From: Eledone cirrhosa
Lineage: Eukaryota > Mollusca > Cephalopoda > Octopoda > Eledonidae
Length of the DNA stretch: 64,000 bases
Direction of reading: 5' to 3'
Assembly: GCA_964016885.1 (NCBI GenBank)
Contig: OZ024742.1
Location: 6,384,658-6,448,657 of the forward strand
The position numbers were made by a program, and so were the translations under genes. Numbering within the stretch: the first letter of the stretch is position 1; each line of letters begins with the position of its first letter. Shown here in pieces: positions 28,763 to 42,700 of the stretch. The notes below the pieces were generated by a model. It did not search any database and was not told the DNA's origin. It saw only the letters and a list, made by a program, of their open reading frames with translations.

Positions 28763-28832
28763 GAGGTCAAGTTTGCTTTTCATCCATACGAAGTCGATAA
28801 AAATGTACCAGTCTTCTACTGCGATCGATTCT
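28763..28832 (+). mobile_element. Degenerate SINE fragment
   Basis: The sequence from 'gccgaggtcaagtttgc' to 'aaaatgtaccagt' matches the SINE body seen in the other copies of this window (box-B-proximal segment through 'gtcgataaaataaagtaccagt') with many substitutions. The tRNA-like head and the tail are missing. Confidence 0.7.
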
Positions 28833-29709
<877 letters not shown>

Positions 29710-30068
29710 TTGCAAGTATATAATGGTGGCAGTTCACTCGATACATGTAGAGTTGGAAGGTGATAATATATATATGCTTAGGATTGTATAAAACATTAAC
29801 TGGCGTCAATGTATTACTAATGAATGTTTATATGGAAACTTGCCCAAGATAAAAAGTACAATTGCTGAAGGACGGTTACATTGCTTGAGAAATAAGCAGG
29901 AAGTTATACACAAGTTACTATTGTGGGGTAAACGAACTCAAAGGAGATGCAGTAGCGGATATTATACAGAAGTTACTATTGCGGGGTGAACCAACTCAAA
30001 GGAGATGCAGTAGAGGAAGACCTTCTTGAACCTTCATCGATCCACTCTCAGACGATACAAACCTCAGA

Positions 30069-30394
30069 ATGAGGCAGTTGCCAGGAGTAATGGAAAATCG
30101 TGAATTGTGCAGAGACTTTGTTAGGAATTGGCGACTCACAGAGCAAATCGTCAATTCCTATCAAATGTTTAAACTGTGCGGTCATATGAAAAGAGCAACT
30201 CGTGGTGTGAGTAAGTTATGCCAAGAAGGAAAGTTGGCTGGTAAGAGAAGCAGAGATCGGCAACCAAAACGATGGCTTGATAATTCAACTTATGGACTAG
30301 ACTTGACCTTTCCTCTTTAAACCCTGCTGTTGATGATCGAACTTTGTGGAGAAAAATATCTCATGATGCGCAGTCGGCAATTGGCAGAGTTTAG
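30069..30394 (+). pseudogene. C-terminal remnant of a non-LTR retrotransposon ORF2
   Basis: The reading frame at 30,069-30,320 contains 'LCGHMKRATRG', 'EGKLAGKRSRDRQ' and 'KRWLDN'. After one frameshift it continues as 'LSSLNPAVDDRTLWRKISHDAQSAIGRV' to a stop at 30,392-30,394. This is the familiar C-terminal tail of animal non-LTR ORF2 proteins (GH..R...EGK..GKRSRGRQ..RW.DN, then DR..WR). The reverse transcriptase core is absent, so only the 3' end survives, as expected from 5'-truncated target-primed insertion. The nearby near-repeat of 'aactcaaaggagatgcagta' at about 29,936 and 29,993 may be a local duplication of the upstream part. Confidence 0.75.
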
Positions 30395-30697
30395 CGTTTG
30401 GAAAGAGTTTTTAGGAATGTTCGACTGTGGTCGCAATGACGATGATATATATATTGAATTTCAAAGTTAGAAGCATCAACGTTGTTTGTGTATGAAAAAT
30501 AGTCTAATAATTTGGGCATATATATCCAGGAGACGGAAATAATATGTACAGCACTGTTCATGGGACGATGTAACATTACATCTCCAGGGTGTATTTGACC
30601 AAATTTTTTAAAATATGTTTTATAGACAAACAACACTGATGCCCCAAACTTTCAAATTCAAAACTTCCTGTAGCTCATCAGTTCTAAAAATAGATTG

Positions 30698-30700
<3 letters not shown>

Positions 30701-30750
<50 letters not shown>
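30701..30750. repeat. (AC)n/(AT)n microsatellite abutting the hammerhead locus
   Basis: The (AC)n run at about 30,701-30,732 passes into (AT)n to about 30,750. It lies about 20 bp beyond the end of the hammerhead motif at 30,770-30,852, on its 3' side (minus strand). Confidence 0.95.
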
Positions 30751-30751
<1 letters not shown>

Positions 30752-30769
30752 AGTCAACATTTCATAATT

Positions 30770-30852
30770 TACTTCTTTTATTACCGTTATATATATATTT
30801 CGGTGATAGCCACAATTCAACAGCTATGACCTCTTCAGACAGTTAGAAGCAA
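30770..30852 (-). ncRNA. Hammerhead ribozyme, complete core
   Basis: On the minus strand the core CUGAAGA (30,838-30,832) is followed by stem II, GGUCAUAGC paired with GCUAUCACC (one C-C mismatch, eight pairs), and then GAAA (30,801-30,798). A short stem III follows: A15.1-U16.1 plus two more pairs, with a UAUA loop. The predicted cleavage position is A17 (30,788) after U16.1. Stem I is ACUGU (30,843-30,839) with ACGGU (30,787-30,783), containing one G-U wobble. After an internal loop it extends as UUGCUUC with GAAGUAA. All conserved positions (CUGANGA, GAAA, U-H) are present. A tiny stem III is typical of the minimal hammerheads known from Penelope-like elements and animal retrozymes. Cleavage is inferred and was not tested. 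Confidence 0.8.
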
Positions 30853-31083
30853 CATATAGAAATCATAAAGTTTTCCTTTGAGAAAAAATGATATCAGAGA
30901 AATATATATATATGAGATCTTTAATATATCTCACATAAAATAATACAGCCAATTATCCACACAATACAATATAGTTAGCACTCCAAACGTTTAATTGGGA
31001 ATATACTCCGGTATTTCTTAATGTTTGTTGAGTGAGTTGGAAATTGGTCGGAGTATCGCTAATAGCTTTCTCCGTTTATGTAG
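30853..31083. other. Spacer, possibly the body of the hammerhead element
   Basis: AT-rich sequence upstream (minus-strand sense) of the 30.8-kb hammerhead. It may belong to the same element, but I see no coding motif. Confidence 0.35.

Positions 31084-31158
<75 letters not shown>
31084..31158. repeat. (TA)n microsatellite
   Basis: About 70 bp of (TA)n with one 'ttacta' interruption. Confidence 0.97.
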
Positions 31159-31161
<3 letters not shown>

Positions 31162-31299
31162 GAGTTAAACAAGATTCAATGAGTACATCAAAGAATGAGT
31201 TTTACAGTAGATTGGAAGCACTCCACAGAAAATATTTTCCAGAGTTATTAATATTAAAATACAAATATTAATAAAATAGATGTTCTTTTGATCAATAAC

Positions 31300-31352
31300 A
31301 TTTTATTATACATATTTCCGATGTACAACAGTACGTCCTCATCAGACAAAAT
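31300..31352 (-). ncRNA. Hammerhead ribozyme motif, left palindrome arm (decayed)
   Basis: The minus strand reads AUUUUGU (stem I), CUGAUGA (31,345-31,339), a stem II of GACGUAC with GUACAUC and a UGUU loop, GAAA (31,318-31,315), a two-pair stem III, then A17 and stem I strand AUAAAAU. Stem I has seven pairs including one G-U. Stem II contains one C-A mismatch, and its closing pair is G-G where G-C is expected, so activity is probably reduced. Confidence 0.6.
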
Positions 31353-32558
31353 ATAATGATACATGACATACCCTGAGATGTTAAATGGTTAAGATTTAAT
31401 CAAGGTAGTGATTAACCTATGAGAAAACTCTACATTTATACCCTAATAATGAGAAAATGCGAAAACGTAATAAATTCAATAGAGAATGTATGAGTAAGAA
31501 AAACGTTGCTTAATGTAACAGTTATAGAGATTTAAAATGTGGGATACTACAAATTATGGTTATCGAGGAAGACATCTCTGGAATTATAATTTTATTACAG
31601 TTTATGAAGACAACTGATATATTCTTAAAGAGAGGGAGAAATAAAGGTGGTTAATTTATGCAGAAAAAATGTTTCCCCTTAAGGATTAAACGGTTAAGTT
31701 TCAAAATATTTAATTTATGTTATTTAAGGGTGAAGAATCAAAATTTTGAGTTTTTAAAACTTGATGGTTATTTATATTTATTAATTTTATAAATTGAATG
31801 AATTTTTTTTAAAGTGTTACATTTCTAAAATTCTGAATTTAATGAAAATAAAGTTAAAGGATTTACTTGGCCCACGAAAGAAAAAATTACACTGTTGAAT
31901 ATTGACTTAAAATGTAATCATTAACAAAAATTACCTGTAAGAGTGTTGACACCGAAAATGTTGATACTCTTACAGGTAAATTTTGATAATGATTACATTT
32001 TAAGTCAATATTCAACAGTGTAATTTTTTCTTTCGTGGGCCAAGTAAATCCTTTAACTTTGTTTTCATTAAATTCAGAATTTTAGAAATGTAACACTTTA
32101 AAAAAAATTCATTCAATTTATAAATTTAATAAATATAAATAACCATCAAGTTTTAAAAACTCAAAATTTTGATTCTTCACCCTTAAATAACATAAATTAA
32201 ATATTTTGAAACTTAACCGTTTAATCCTTAAGGGGAAACATTTTTTCTGCATAAATTAACCACCTTTATCTCTCCCTCTCTTTAAGCATATATCAGTTGC
32301 CTTCATAAACTGTAATAAAATTATAATTCCAGAGATGTCTTCCTCGATAACCATAATTTGTAGTATCCCACATTTTAAAATCTCTATAACTGTTACATTA
32401 AGCAACGTTTTTCTTACTCATACATTCTCTATTGAATTTTTTACGTTTTCGCATTTTCTCATTATTAGGGTATAAATGTAGAGTTTTCTCATAGGTTAAT
32501 CACTACCTTGATTAAATCTTAACCATTTAACATCTCAGGGTATGTCATGTATCATTAT

Positions 32559-32611
32559 ATTTTGTCTGATGAGGACGTACTGTTGTACCTCTGAAATATG
32601 TATAATAAAAT
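32559..32611 (+). ncRNA. Hammerhead ribozyme motif, right palindrome arm (decayed)
   Basis: Mirror copy of the left-arm motif. It has stem I AUUUUGU (32,559-32,565), CUGAUGA (32,566-32,572), stem II GGACGUAC with GUACCUCU, GAAA (32,593-32,596), a short stem III, A17 (32,604) and stem I strand AUAAAAU (32,605-32,611). The closing pair is G-U, and the internal mismatch is C-C where the left copy has C-A. Both are consistent with an ancestral perfect GGACGUAC/GUACGUCC stem that decayed independently in the two arms. Confidence 0.6.
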
Positions 32612-32651
32612 TTAATTGATCAAAAGAACATCTATTTTATTAATATTTGTA

Positions 32652-32771
<120 letters not shown>

Positions 32772-32894
32772 GTGTATGGTAGTGGTCGGACGCAGAGAAA
32801 GAAATATTTATTACAAGAAAACCAGGCTGGTTATAATAGAATGAGATGTAGAAGAGTTAGTATAATATGGAAATATAGAAAACATAATATCTAT

Positions 32895-32896
<2 letters not shown>

Positions 32897-32925
<29 letters not shown>
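32897..32925. repeat. (ACA)n trinucleotide run
   Basis: About nine 'aac' repeats in unremarkable sequence. They produce the Thr run seen in an overlapping short frame. Confidence 0.9.
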
Positions 32926-32926
<1 letters not shown>

Positions 32927-32944
32927 ATTTCGATACGAAACAAA

Positions 32945-33152
32945 ATATATTAGTAATAATAATTGTTTCTACTTTTGGCACAAGGCCAGCAAAAGATCCA
33001 GTGCATTACTGGTACTTTATTTTATCGACCCCGTAAGGATGAAAGGCAAAGTTAACCTCGGCGGGATTTGAACTCAGACCATAAAGGGCCGTGGCTCTAT
33101 GCTGTAAAGCATGGTGTTCGACGCGCTACCGATTCTGCCAGTCTACCACCTA
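32945..33152 (-). mobile_element. tRNA-derived SINE, near full length
   Basis: Read on the minus strand it starts with 'tggcagaatcggtagcgcg' (A-box region). It has 'gagttcaaatcccgcc' (B box), then the body through 'gtcgataaaataaagtacc' and 'ctggccttgtgcc', and ends in the 'agaaacaattattatt' tail. The A and B boxes form an internal polymerase III promoter. It is a cephalopod-type SINE by recollection of its abundance in octopus sequence. Confidence 0.85.
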
Positions 33153-33283
33153 TATTAGTAATAATAATAATAATGGTTTCTGATTTAGGCACAAGGCCAG
33201 CAATTTTGGGGGAGGAGAAAGTCGTTTAAATCGACCCCGGTGCATTACTGGTACTTTATCTTATCAACCCATAAGTATAAACT
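33153..33283 (-). mobile_element. SINE fragment lacking its tRNA head
   Basis: The tail '(taa)n' and body with 'cacaaggccagcaatttt', an extra 'gtcgtttaaatcgacccc' segment and 'actggtactttatcttatc' are present. The B box and tRNA-like head are missing. It joins an oppositely oriented fragment at about 33,283. Confidence 0.75.
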
Positions 33284-33378
33284 AAAATACCAGTAACACA
33301 CTGGGGTTGATTTACTTGATTTTACCCTTCCGCAAAATTGCTGGCCTTGTGCCTAAAGTAGAAACAATTATTACTAGG
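33284..33378 (+). mobile_element. SINE 3' fragment in opposite orientation
   Basis: It runs from 'taccagtaacacactggggt' through 'aaaattgctggccttgtgcc' to the tail 'gaaacaattattacta'. It is the inverted counterpart of the preceding fragment. Confidence 0.7.
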
Positions 33379-33562
33379 ATTGGCAGTATCGGTACAGCGT
33401 CAGACACCATGCTTTGTAGCATAGTTACGGCCCTTTACATGAGTTCAAATCCCGCCAACGTTAACTTTGCCTTTTATCCCTACGGGGTCGATAAAATAAA
33501 GTACCAGTAATACAATGGGGTAATTGCTGGCCTTGTACCAAGTAGAAACAATTATTACTAAT
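33379..33562 (+). mobile_element. tRNA-derived SINE, near full length
   Basis: The head 'attggcagtatcggtacagc', B box 'gagttcaaatcccgcc', body 'ggtcgataaaataaagtacc' and tail 'gaaacaattattactaat' are all present on the plus strand. Confidence 0.85.
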
Positions 33563-33724
33563 ATTCTTTCTGTTTCGTATAGTAATATTAAGGAAACAGA
33601 TTTGTAGGTAAAAATAAAGTAGAAAGGAAGATAAAGAACCATAATTTCATGGAAAGGTTTCTTTGTGGTAAATACGAAATAAGACTTAATTGAAAGTGAG
33701 ACAATAACAAAACAACAACAAAAC

Positions 33725-36700
33725 GACAACAGAAAACAACAGAAAATAACAGAAAATAACAGAAAACAACAGAAAACAAAAGAAAACAACAGGAGATAAT
33801 AGGAAACAACAGAAAACAACAGAAAACAACAGGAAATAACAGAAAATAACAGAAAACAACAGAAAACAACAGGAAACAACAGAAAATAACAGAAAACAAC
33901 AGAAAACAAAAGAAAACGACAGAAAATAACAGAAAACAACAGAAAACAAAAGAAAACAACAGAAAATAACAGAAAACAAGAGAAAATAACAGAAAACAAC
34001 AGAAAATAACAGCAAACAACAGAAAACAAAAGAAAACAACAGAAAATAACAGAAAACAACAGAAAACAAAAGAAACCAACAGAAAATAACAGAAAACAAC
34101 AGAAAACAACAGAAAACAACAGAAAATAACAGAAAACAACAGAAAACAACAGGAAACAACAGAAAATAACAGAAAACAACAGAAAACAAAAGAAAACAAC
34201 AGAAAATAACAGAAAATAACAGAAAACAACAGAAAACAAAAGAAAACAACAGAAAATAACAGAAAACAACAGAAAACAAAAGAAAACAACAGAAAATAAC
34301 AGAAAACAACAGAAAACAACAGGAAACAACAGAAAATAACAGAAAACAACAGAAAACAAAAGAAAACAACAGAAAATAACAGAAAATAACAGAAAACAAA
34401 AGAAAACAAAATAAAACAACAGAAAATAACAGAAAACAACAGAAAACAACAGGAAACAACAGAAAATAACAGAAAACAACAGAAAACAAAAGAAAACAAC
34501 AGAAAATAACAGAAAATAACAGAAAACAACAGAAAACAAAAGAAAACAACAGAAAATAACAGAAAACAACAGAAAACAAAAGAAAACAACAGAAAATAAC
34601 AGAAAACAACAGAAAACAACAGAAAATAACAGAAAACAACAGAAAACAAAAGAAAACAACAGAAAATAACAGAAAATAACAGAAAACAACAGAAAATAAC
34701 AGAAAACAACAGAAAACAAAAGAAAACAACAGAAAACAACAGAAAACAAAAGAAAACAACAGAAACTAACAGAACACAACAGAAAACAAAAGAAAACAAA
34801 AGAAAACAACAGAAAATAACAGAAAACAAAAGAAAACAAAAGAAAACAACAGAAAATAACAGAAAACAACAGAAAACAAAAGAAAACAACAGAAAATAAC
34901 AGAAAACAACAGAAAACAAAAGAAAACAACAGAAAATAACAGAAAACAACAGAAAACAGAAAATAACTGGAAACAACAGAAAACAAAAGAAAACAACGGA
35001 AAATAACAGAAAATAACAAAAAACAACAGAAAACAAAAGAAAATAACAGAAAATAACAGAAAACAACAGAAAACAAAAGAAAACAACAGAAAATAACAGA
35101 AAACAACAGAAAACAACAGGAAACAACAGAAAATAACAGAAAACAACAGAAAACAACAGGAAACAACAGAAAATAACAGAAAACAACAGAAAACAAAAGA
35201 AAACAACAGAAAATAACAGAAAATAACAGAAAACAACAGAAAACAAAAGAAAACAACAGAAAATAACAGAAAACAACAGAAAACAAAAGAAAACAACAGA
35301 AAATAACAGAAAACAGCAGAAAACAACAGGAACAACAGAAAATAACAGAAAACAACAGAAAACAAAAGAAAACAACAGAAAATAACAGAAAACAACAGAA
35401 AACAAAAGAAAACAACAGAAAAAACAGAAAACAACAGAAAACAAAAGAAAACAACAGAAAATAACAGAAAACAACAGAAAACAACAGGAAACAACAGAAA
35501 ATAACAGAAAACAACAGAAAACAAAAGAAAACAACAGAAAATAACAGAAAATAACAGAAAACAAAAGAAAACAACAGAAAATAACAGAAAACAACAGAAA
35601 ACAAAAGAAAACAACAGAAAATAACAGAAAACAACAGAAAACAAAAGAAAACAACAGAAAATAACAGAAAATAACAGAAAACAACAGAAAACAAAAGAAA
35701 ATAACAGAAAACAACAGAAAACAAAAGAAAACAACAGAAAATAACAGAAAACAACAGAAAACAAAAGAAATCAACAGAAAATAACAGAAAACAACAGAAA
35801 ACAAAAGAAAACAACAGAAAAAAACAGAAAACAACAGAAAACAAAAGAAAACAAAAGAAAAAAAACAGAAAACAACAGAAAACAAAAGAATACAACAGAA
35901 AATAACAGAAAACAACAGAAAACAACAGGAAACAACAGAAAATAACAGAAAACAAAAGAAAACAAAAGAAAACAACAGAAAATAACAGAAAACAACAGAA
36001 AACAAAAGAAAACAACAGAAAATAACAGAAAACAACAGAAAACAAAAGAAAACAACAGATAATAACAGAAAATAACAGAAAACAACAGAAAACAAAAGAA
36101 AATAACAGAAAACAACAGAAAACAAAAGAAAACAACAGAAAATAACAGAAAACAACAGAAAACAAAAGAAAACAACAGAAAATAACAGAAAACAACAGAA
36201 AACAACAGGAAACAACAGAAAATAACAGAAAACAACAGAAAACAAAAGAAAACAACAGAAAATAACAGAAAACAACAGAAAACAAAAGAAAACAACAGAA
36301 AAAAACAGAAAACAACAGAAAACAAAAGAAAACAACAGAAAACAACAGAAAACAACAGAAAACAAAAGAAAACAACAGAAAATAACAGAAAACAACAGAA
36401 AACAGAAAATAACAGGAAACAACAGAAAACAAAAGAAAACAACAGAAAATAAAAAAAAAAAACAGAAAACAAAAGAAAATAACAGAAAATAACAGAAAAC
36501 AACAGAAAACAAAAGAAAACAACAGAAAATAACAGAAAACAACAGAAAACAACAGGAAACAACAGAAAATACAGAAAACAACAGAAAACAACAGGAACAA
36601 CAAGAAAATAACAGAAAACAACAGAAACAAAAGAAAACAACAGAAAATAACAGAAAATAACAGAAAACAACAGAAAACAAAAGAAAACACAGAAAATAAC

Positions 36701-39700
36701 AGAAAACAACAGGAAACAAAAGAAAACAACAGAAAATAACAGAAAACAGCAGAAAACAACAGGAAACAACAGAAAATAACAGAAAACAACAGAAAACAAA
36801 AGAAAACAACAGAAAATAACAGAAAACAACAGAAAACAAAAGAAAACAACAGCAAAAAACAGAAAACAACAGAAAACAAAAGAAAACAACAGAAAATAAC
36901 AGAAAACAACAGAAAACAACAGGAAACAACAGAAAATAACAGAAAACAACAGAAAACAAAAGAAAACAACAGAAAATAACAGAAAATAACAGAAAACAAA
37001 AGAAAACAAAAGAAAACAACAGAAAATAACAGAAAACAACAGAAAACAAAAGAAAACAACAGAAAATAACAGAAAACAACAGAAAACAAAAGAAAATAAC
37101 AGAAAATAACAGAAAACAACAGAAAACAAAAGAAAACAACAGAAAATAACAGAAAATAACAGAAAACAACAGAAAACAAAAGAAAACAACAAAAAACAAC
37201 AGAAAACAAAAGAAAACAACAGAAAACAACAGAAAACAACAGAAAACAACAGAAAACAACAGAAAACAACAGAAAACAAAAGAAAACAACAGAAAACAAC
37301 AGAAAATAACAAAAAACAACAGAAAACAAAAGAAAACAACAGAAAACAAAAGAAAACAACAGAAAACAACACAAAACAACAGAAAACAAAAGAAAACAAC
37401 AGAAAACAAAAGAAAACAACAGAAAACAACACAAAACAACAGAAAACAAAAGAAAACAACAGAAAACAAAAGAAAACAACAGAATACAACAGAAAACAAC
37501 AGAAAACAACAGAAAACAAAAGAAAACAACAGAAAACAACAGAAAAAAAAGAAAACAACAGAAAACAACAGAAAACAAAAGAAAACAACAGAAAACAACA
37601 GAAAATAACAGAAAACAACAGAAAACAACAGAGAACAACAGAAAACAAAAGAAAAGAACAGAAAATAACAGAAAACAACAGAAAACAACAGAAAACAAAA
37701 GAAAACAACAGAAAACAACAGAAAACAAAAGAAAACAACAGAAAACAACAGAAAACAAAAGAAAATAACAGAAAATAACAGAAAACAACAGAAAACAAAA
37801 GAAAATAACAGAAAACAACTGAAAACAAAAGAAAACAACAGAAAATAACAGAAAATAACAGAAAACAACAGAAAACAAAAGAAAATAACAGAAAACAACA
37901 GAAAACAAAAGAAAACAACAGAAAATAACAGAAAACAACAGAAAACAAAAGAAAACAACAGAAAATAACAGAAAACAACAGAAAACAACAGATAATAACA
38001 GGAAACAACAGAAAACAAAAGAAAACAACAGAAAATAACAGAAAATAACAGAAAACAACAGAAAACAAAAGAAAATAACAGAAAATAACAGAAAACAACA
38101 GAAAACAAAAGAAAATAACAGAAAACAACAGAAAACAAAAGAAAAGAACAGAAAATAACAGAAAATAACAGAAAACAACAGAAAACAAAAGAATATAACA
38201 GAAAACAACAGAAAACAAAAGAAAACAACAGAAAACAACAGAAAATAACAGAAAACAACAGAAAACAAAAGAAAACAACAGAAAATAACAGAAAATAACA
38301 GAAAACAACACAAAACAAAAGAAAATAACAGAAAACAACAGGAAACAACAGAAAATAACAGAAAATAACAGAAAACAACAGAAAATAACAGGAAACAACA
38401 GAAAACAAAAGAAAATAACAGAAAACAACAGAAAACAACAGAAAATAACAGAAAATAACAGAAAACAACAGAAAATAACAGAAAACAACAGAAAACAAAA
38501 GAAAATAACAGAAAACAACAGAAAATAACAGAAAACAACAGAAAATAACAGAAAACAACAGAAAATAACAGAAAACAACAGAAAACAAAAGAAAACAACA
38601 GAAAACAACAGAAAACAACAGAAAACAAAAGAAAACAACAGAAAACAACAGAAAACAACAGAAAACAACAGAAAACAACAGAAAACAAAAGAAAACAACA
38701 GAAAACAACAGAAAACAACAGAAAACAACAGAAAACAACAGAAAACAAAAGAAAACAACAGAAAATAACAGAAAACAACAGAAAACAACAGAAAACAAAA
38801 GAAAACAACAGAAAACAACAGAAAACAACAGAAAACAACAGAAAACAACAGAAAATAACAGAAAACAACAGAAAACAACAGAAAACAAAAGAAAACAACA
38901 GAAAACAACAGAAAACAAAAGAAAACAACAGAAAATAACAGAAAATAACAGAAAACAACAGAAAACAAAAGAAAGTAACAGAAAATAACAGAAAACAACA
39001 GAAAACAAAAGAAAATAACAGAAAACAACAGAAAACAAAAGAAAACAACAGAAAATAACAGAAAATAACAGAATACAACAGAAAACAAAAGAAAATAACA
39101 GAAAACAACAGAAAACAAAAGAAAACAACAGAAAATAACAGAAAATAACAGAAAACAACAGAAAACAACAGAAAACAAAAGAAAATAACAGAAAACAACA
39201 GAAAACAAAAGAAAACAACAGAAAATAACAGAAAACAACAGAAAACAAAAGAAAACAACAGAAAATAACAGGAAACAACAGAAAACAAAAGAAAACAACA
39301 GAAAATAACAGAAAACAACAGAAAACAAAAGAAAACAACAGAAAATAACAGAAAACAACAGAAAACAAAAGAAAACAACAAAAAATAACAGAAAATAACA
39401 GAAAACAACAGAAAATAACAGAAAACAACAGAAAACAAAAGAAAACAACAGAAAATAACAGAAAATAACAGAAAACAAAAGAAAATAACAGAAAACAACA
39501 GAAAACAACAGAAAACAAAAGAAAACAACAGAAAACAACAGGAAACAGCAGAAAACAACAGGAAACAACAGAAAACAAAAGAAAACAACAGAAAATAACA
39601 GAAAATAACAGAAAATAACAGAAAACAAAAGAAAATAACAGAAAACAACAGAAAACAAAAGAAAACAACAGAAAATAACAGAAAACAACAGAAAATAACA

Positions 39701-42700
39701 GAAAATAACAGAAAACAACAGAAAATAACAGAAAGCAACAGGAAACAACAGAAAATAACAGAAAACAACAGAAAACAACAGAAAACAACAGAAAACAACA
39801 GAAAACAAAAGAAAACAACAGAAAATAACAGAAAACAACAGAAAATAACAGAAAACAACAGGAAACAACAGAAAATAACAGAAAACAACAGGAAACAACA
39901 GAAAATAACAGAAAATAACAGAAAACAACAGAAAATAACAGAAAACAACAGAAAACAAAAGAAAATAACAGAAAACAACAGAAAACAACAGAAAACAAAA
40001 GAAAACAACAGAAAACAACAGAAAATAACAGAAAACAACAGAAAACAAAAGAAAACAACAGAAAACAACAGAAAACAACAGAAAACCCAAGAAAACAACA
40101 GAAAACAACAGAAAACAAAAGAAAACAAAAGAAAACAACAGAAAACAACAGAAAACAACAGAAAACAAAAGAAAACAACAGAAAACAACAGAAAATAACA
40201 GAAAACAATAGAAAACAAAAGAAAACAACAGAAAACAACAGAAAACAACAGAAAACAACAGAAAACAAAAGAAAACAACAGAAAATAACAGAAAATAACA
40301 GAAAACAACAGAAAACAAAAGAAAGTAACAGAAAATAACAGAAAACAACAGAAAACAAAAGAAAATAACAGAAAACAACAGAAAACAAAAGAAAACAACA
40401 GAAAATAACAGAAAATAACAGAATACAACAGAAAACAAAAGAAAATAACAGAAAACAACAGAAAACAAAAGAAAACAACAGAAAATAACAGAAAATAACA
40501 GAAAACAACAGAAAACAACAGAAAACAAAAGAAAATAACAGAAAACAACAGAAAACAAAAGAAAACAACAGAAAATAACAGAAAACAACAGAAAACAAAA
40601 GAAAACAACAGAAAATAACAGGAAACAACAGAAAACAAAAGAAAACAACAGAAAATAACAGAAAACAACAGAAAACAAAAGAAAACAACAGAAAATAACA
40701 GAAAACAACAGAAAACAAAAGAAAACAACAGAAAATAACAGAAAACAACAGAAAACAACAGAAAATAACAGAAAACAACAGAAAACAAAAGAAAACAACA
40801 GAAAATAACAGAAAATAACAGAAAACAACAGAAAACAAAAGAAAATAACAGAAAACAACAGAAAACAACAGAAAACAAAAGAAAACAACAGAAAATAACA
40901 GAAAACAACAGAAAACAACAGGAAACAGCAGAAAACAACAGGAAACAACAGAAAACAAAAGAAAACAACAGATAATAACAGAAAATAACAGAAAACAACA
41001 GAAAACAAAAGAAAATAACAGAAAACAACAGAAAACAAAAGAAAACAACAGAAAATAACAGAAAACAACAGAAAATAACAGAAAATAACAGAAAACAACA
41101 GAAAATAACAGAAAACAACAGGAAACAACAGAAAATAACAGAAAACAACAGAAAACAACAGAAAACAACAGAAAACAACAGAAAACAAAAGAAAACAACA
41201 GAAAATAACAGAAAACAACAGAAAATAACAGAAAACAACAGAAAACAACAGAAAACAACAGAAAACCCAAGAAAACAACAGAAAACAACAGAAAACAAAA
41301 GAAAACAAAAGAAAACAACAGAAAACAACAGAAAACAACAGAAAACAAAAGAAAACAACAGAAAACAACAGAAAATAACAGAAAACAATAGAAAACAAAA
41401 GAAAACAACAGAAACAAAAGAAAACAACAGAAAACAACAGAAAACAACAGAAAACAAAAGAAAACAACAGAAAATAACAGAAAACAACAGAAAACAACAG
41501 AAAACAAAAGAAAACAAAAGAAAACAACAGAAAACAACAGAAAATAACAGAAAACAATAGAAAACAACAGAAAACAAAAGAAAACAACAGAAAACAAAAG
41601 AAAACAACAGAAAATAACAGAAAACAACAGAAAACAACAGAAAACAAAAGAAAACAAAAGAAAACAACAGAAAACAACAGAAAACGAAAGAAAACAACAG
41701 AAAATAACAGAAAACAACAGAAAACAAAAGAAAACAACAGAAAACAAAAGAAAACAACAGAAAATAACAGAAAACAACAGAAAACAACAGAAAACAAAAG
41801 AAAACAACAGAAAACAACAGAAAACAAAAGAAAACAACAGAAAACAATAGAAAACAAAAGAAAACAACAGAAAACAACAGAAAACAAAAGAAAACAACAG
41901 AAAACAACAGAAAACAAAAGAAAACAAAAGAAAACAACAGAAAACAACAGAAAACAAAAGAAAACAAAAGAAAACAACAGAAAACAACAGAAACAACAGA
42001 AAACAAAAGAAAACAAAAGAAAACAACAGAAAACAACAGAAAACAAAAGAAAACAACAGAAAACAACAGAAAACAACAGAAAACAACAGAAAACAACAGA
42101 AAACAACAGAAAACAAAAGAAAACAAAAGAAAACAACAGAAAACAACAGAAAACAAAAGAAAAAAACAGAAAACAAAAGAAAACAACAGAAAACAACAGA
42201 AAACTACAGAAAACAACAGAAAACAACAGAAAACGACAGAAAACAAAAGAAAACAACAGAAAACAACAGAAAACAACAGAAAACAACAGAAAACAACAGA
42301 AAACAAAAGAAAACACAAGAAAAAAAACAGAAAACAAAAGAAAACAACAGAAAACAACAGAAAACAACAGAAAACAACAGAAAACAACAGAAAATAACAG
42401 AAAACAAAAGAAAACAACAGAAAACAACAGAAAACAAAAGAAAATAACAGAAAATAACAGAAAACAACAGAAAACAAAAGAAAATAACAGAAAACAACAG
42501 AAAAGAAAACAACAGAAAATAACAGAAAATAACAGAAAACAACAGAAAACAAAAGAAAATAACAGAAAACAACAGAAAACAAAAGAAAACAACAGAAAAC
42601 AAAAGAAAACAACAGAAAATAACAGAAAACAACAGAAAACAACAGATAATAACAGGAAACAACAGAAAACAAAAGAAAACAACAGAAAATAACAGAAAAT

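Noticed and set aside
32945..33562. True tRNA genes at A/B-box sequences
   Set aside because: The boxes are in SINE heads followed by the SINE body and tail, and no cloverleaf with a matching acceptor stem was found.
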